Assembly: GCF_011762185.1 (NCBI RefSeq)
Contig: NZ_JAASQJ010000006.1
Span: 62,001-126,000 of the forward strand
Origin: Dyadobacter arcticus
Lineage (GTDB): Bacteria; Bacteroidota; Bacteroidia; Cytophagales; Spirosomataceae
Length of the DNA stretch: 64,000 bases
Direction of reading: 5' to 3'
In this document: in pieces, positions 62,992 through 64,000 of the stretch
Layout: the number at the start of each line of letters is the position of its first letter
How positions within the stretch are numbered: the stretch's first letter is position 1
The notes under the pieces: model-generated
Database searches by the model: none
Seen by the model: the letters and a program-made list of their open reading frames with translations, nothing else
Told to the model about the DNA's origin: nothing
Program-made: the position numbers and the translations under genes

Positions 62992-63849
62992 TTATTTTTT
63001 TTCAATACCTGCCAGGATGCGGCCGATATCATTTGCCCGGTTCATGAAATTCAGGCTCATATCCAGGTCTTCGCTATCAATGGCTTCTTTAAATTTTTTC
63101 AGCAGTTCAATATAATCTCCCAATGCTTTTGACACATTGGTTTTATTCTGGTCAAAAATCGGGGCCCACATTTGAGGCGAACTTTTGGCTAGACGCACTG
63201 TGGAAGAAAAACCGGTGCTCGCCATATCAAAAATCGCCTTTTCATCGCGTTCCTTATCTAATACCGTCAATCCCAACGCAAAAGAACTAATGTGGCTAAG
63301 GTGTGAAACGTAAGCAAGGTGCAGGTCATGTTCCACAGGCATCATATAATGAATTTGCATCCCGCTGTCGCGCAGGAATGTTTCCACCAAACCCAGGGAA
63401 TCGGGGTTGCTTTTCTCTTTATCGCAAATGATCACATTTTTGCCGGGTAGCAATTCCTTAAATGCAGCGCCCGGTCCTGAGTTTTCGGTACCAGCCATGG
63501 GATGGACCGCCACAAATTGTCCGCGTTTTGAATGTGTGTCGGCCAGTTTGCAAATCAGTTCTTTGGTTGAGCCTAAATCCATGATTGTCCGGCCTTCAGG
63601 CAAATGATCCAGCATATATGGTAGCAGGCTCGTGATAGCGTCCACAGGTGTTGCCAGCACATTGAGTTCCGAAATCTGTAACGCGGCTTCAAGGCTGACG
63701 ATTTCATTCACAATACCTTTTGCAAGCGCTATTTTTTGATTTACAGAAGAGTTATCGACGCCCACAAACCTGATATTCGGGTATTTTTCCCTTAATGCCA
63801 GTGCAAATGACCCACCCAATAAACCAATACCAATAATGCTGATAACCAT
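62992..63849 (-). CDS. tyrA: Prephenate dehydrogenase
   Basis: The 285 residues comprise an NAD(P) Rossmann domain at the N-terminus (ISIIGIGLLGGSFALAL) and a helical dimerisation domain. Motifs ATPVDAITSLLPYML, MDLGSTKELICKLAD, FVAVHPMAGTENSGPGAAF (catalytic His), and LAYVSHLSHISSFAL are typical. It converts prephenate to 4-hydroxyphenylpyruvate for tyrosine. There is no fused chorismate mutase or ACT domain. A probable aminotransferase gene lies 28 bp upstream on the same strand, as in the aromatic operons of Bacteroidota. Confidence 0.93.
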   Translation of the reverse strand: MVISIIGIGLLGGSFALALREKYPNIRFVGVDNSSVNQKIALAKGIVNEIVSLEAALQISELNVLATPVDAITSLLPYMLDHLPEGRTIMDLGSTKELICKLADTHSKRGQFVAVHPMAGTENSGPGAAFKELLPGKNVIICDKEKSNPDSLGLVETFLRDSGMQIHYMMPVEHDLHLAYVSHLSHISSFALGLTVLDKERDEKAIFDMASTGFSSTVRLAKSSPQMWAPIFDQNKTNVSKALGDYIELLKKFKEAIDSEDLDMSLNFMNRANDIGRILAGIEKK

Positions 63850-63877
63850 TTGAAAATATATCTTAATGAAAACAAGC

Positions 63878-64000
63878 CTAATCTTTTATCCTTTTTACCG
63901 CTTCCCAAATGCGCTCTTTTGGCATGCAGAGCGCGAGACGAATATAACGCTGTCCTTTTGGCCCAAAAATAAAGCCCGGCGCAATAAAAACATGCTTTTC
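63878..64000 (-). CDS. Class I/II aminotransferase, C-terminal fragment (runs off the window)
   Basis: The minus strand reads the last 40 residues of a protein to a TAG at 63878: it includes VFIAPGFIFGPKGQRYIRLALC and ends MPKERIWEAVKRIKD, with the conserved G-x-FG-x-x-G-x-x-YIR(L) pattern of fold-type I aminotransferases that binds substrate carboxylate via Arg. Its position before prephenate dehydrogenase suggests aromatic amino-acid synthesis. The N-terminal part is outside the window. Confidence 0.75.
   Translation of the reverse strand, partial: EKHVFIAPGFIFGPKGQRYIRLALCMPKERIWEAVKRIKD

Overview
The window reads as a chromosomal segment of a Bacteroidota bacterium, most likely order Cytophagales (Dyadobacter/Spirosoma-like). 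The reasons are a SusC/SusD pair, many TonB-dependent receptors with carboxypeptidase-like N-terminal domains, DUF5686, DUF5690 and HYC_CC_PP-type proteins, a PadR-controlled permease of the prefix-domain type, weak Shine-Dalgarno signals, and several promoters of the Bacteroidota form TTG-N17-23-TAnnTTTG. The genus is an inference. No transposase, integrase, prophage, CRISPR array or rRNA operon was seen.

Layout. 1-4711 (minus): start of a lipoprotein gene, a terminator, then susD and susC. 5131-8112: a large FAD/4Fe-4S D-2-hydroxyacid dehydrogenase. 8116-9326: an AAA_14/DUF4143 ATPase-nuclease-like gene whose promoter is overlapped by two tandem 32-bp palindromes. 9339-15356 (minus): a DUF5686 outer-membrane protein, an SF1 helicase and a Bcr/CflA-type exporter. 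15449-16043: two small unknown genes ending in a 14-bp tandem repeat and a terminator. 16325-21067: TonB receptor, TPR protein, LytS-type kinase and LytTR regulator in a row. 21203-22884: Ku and a stand-alone LigD polymerase domain (end joining). 22963-25603: GH18 chitinase lipoprotein, endonuclease V and a small membrane protein.

25709-32724 (minus) is the most distinctive locus. An XRE-cupin regulator precedes a phosphonatase-like hydrolase, a TIGR03364-type FAD oxidoreductase, an alkaline-phosphatase-fold lipoprotein with PA14, a PbfA-type PLP lyase and a DUF5690 MFS-like carrier. Together they look like a 2-aminoethylphosphonate-type catabolic unit that uses the hydroxylated/N-methylated branch rather than PhnW. 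It carries its own surface hydrolase and a candidate transporter.

33008-46480 is mostly housekeeping or metabolic: a GT4 glycosyltransferase, two unknowns, SDR-DUF2867, SGNH hydrolase, YfiT-like protein, YfhO-type membrane protein, 6-phosphofructokinase (with an Asp-to-Asn change in the GGDG motif), a YdcF protein, a thioredoxin-like lipid/cell-envelope protein, a lactonase and a RhuM-Fic protein. 46663-50912 is a metal (probably copper) cluster: two HMA proteins, a HYC_CC_PP-like protein, a TonB receptor, an HMA-AraC fusion regulator and a CPMxC lipoprotein. 51700-54219 is a sulfur unit (two YeeE/YedE halves plus a persulfide-dioxygenase-like/rhodanese fusion). 54417-57375 holds a MATE exporter with a structured leader and HflX. 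57423-57625 holds a tRNA-Arg(CCT), a truncated copy of it directly upstream, and two terminators. The window ends with PadR plus an FtsX-type permease, two convergent overlapping L,D-transpeptidases, prephenate dehydrogenase and the 3' end of an aminotransferase gene.
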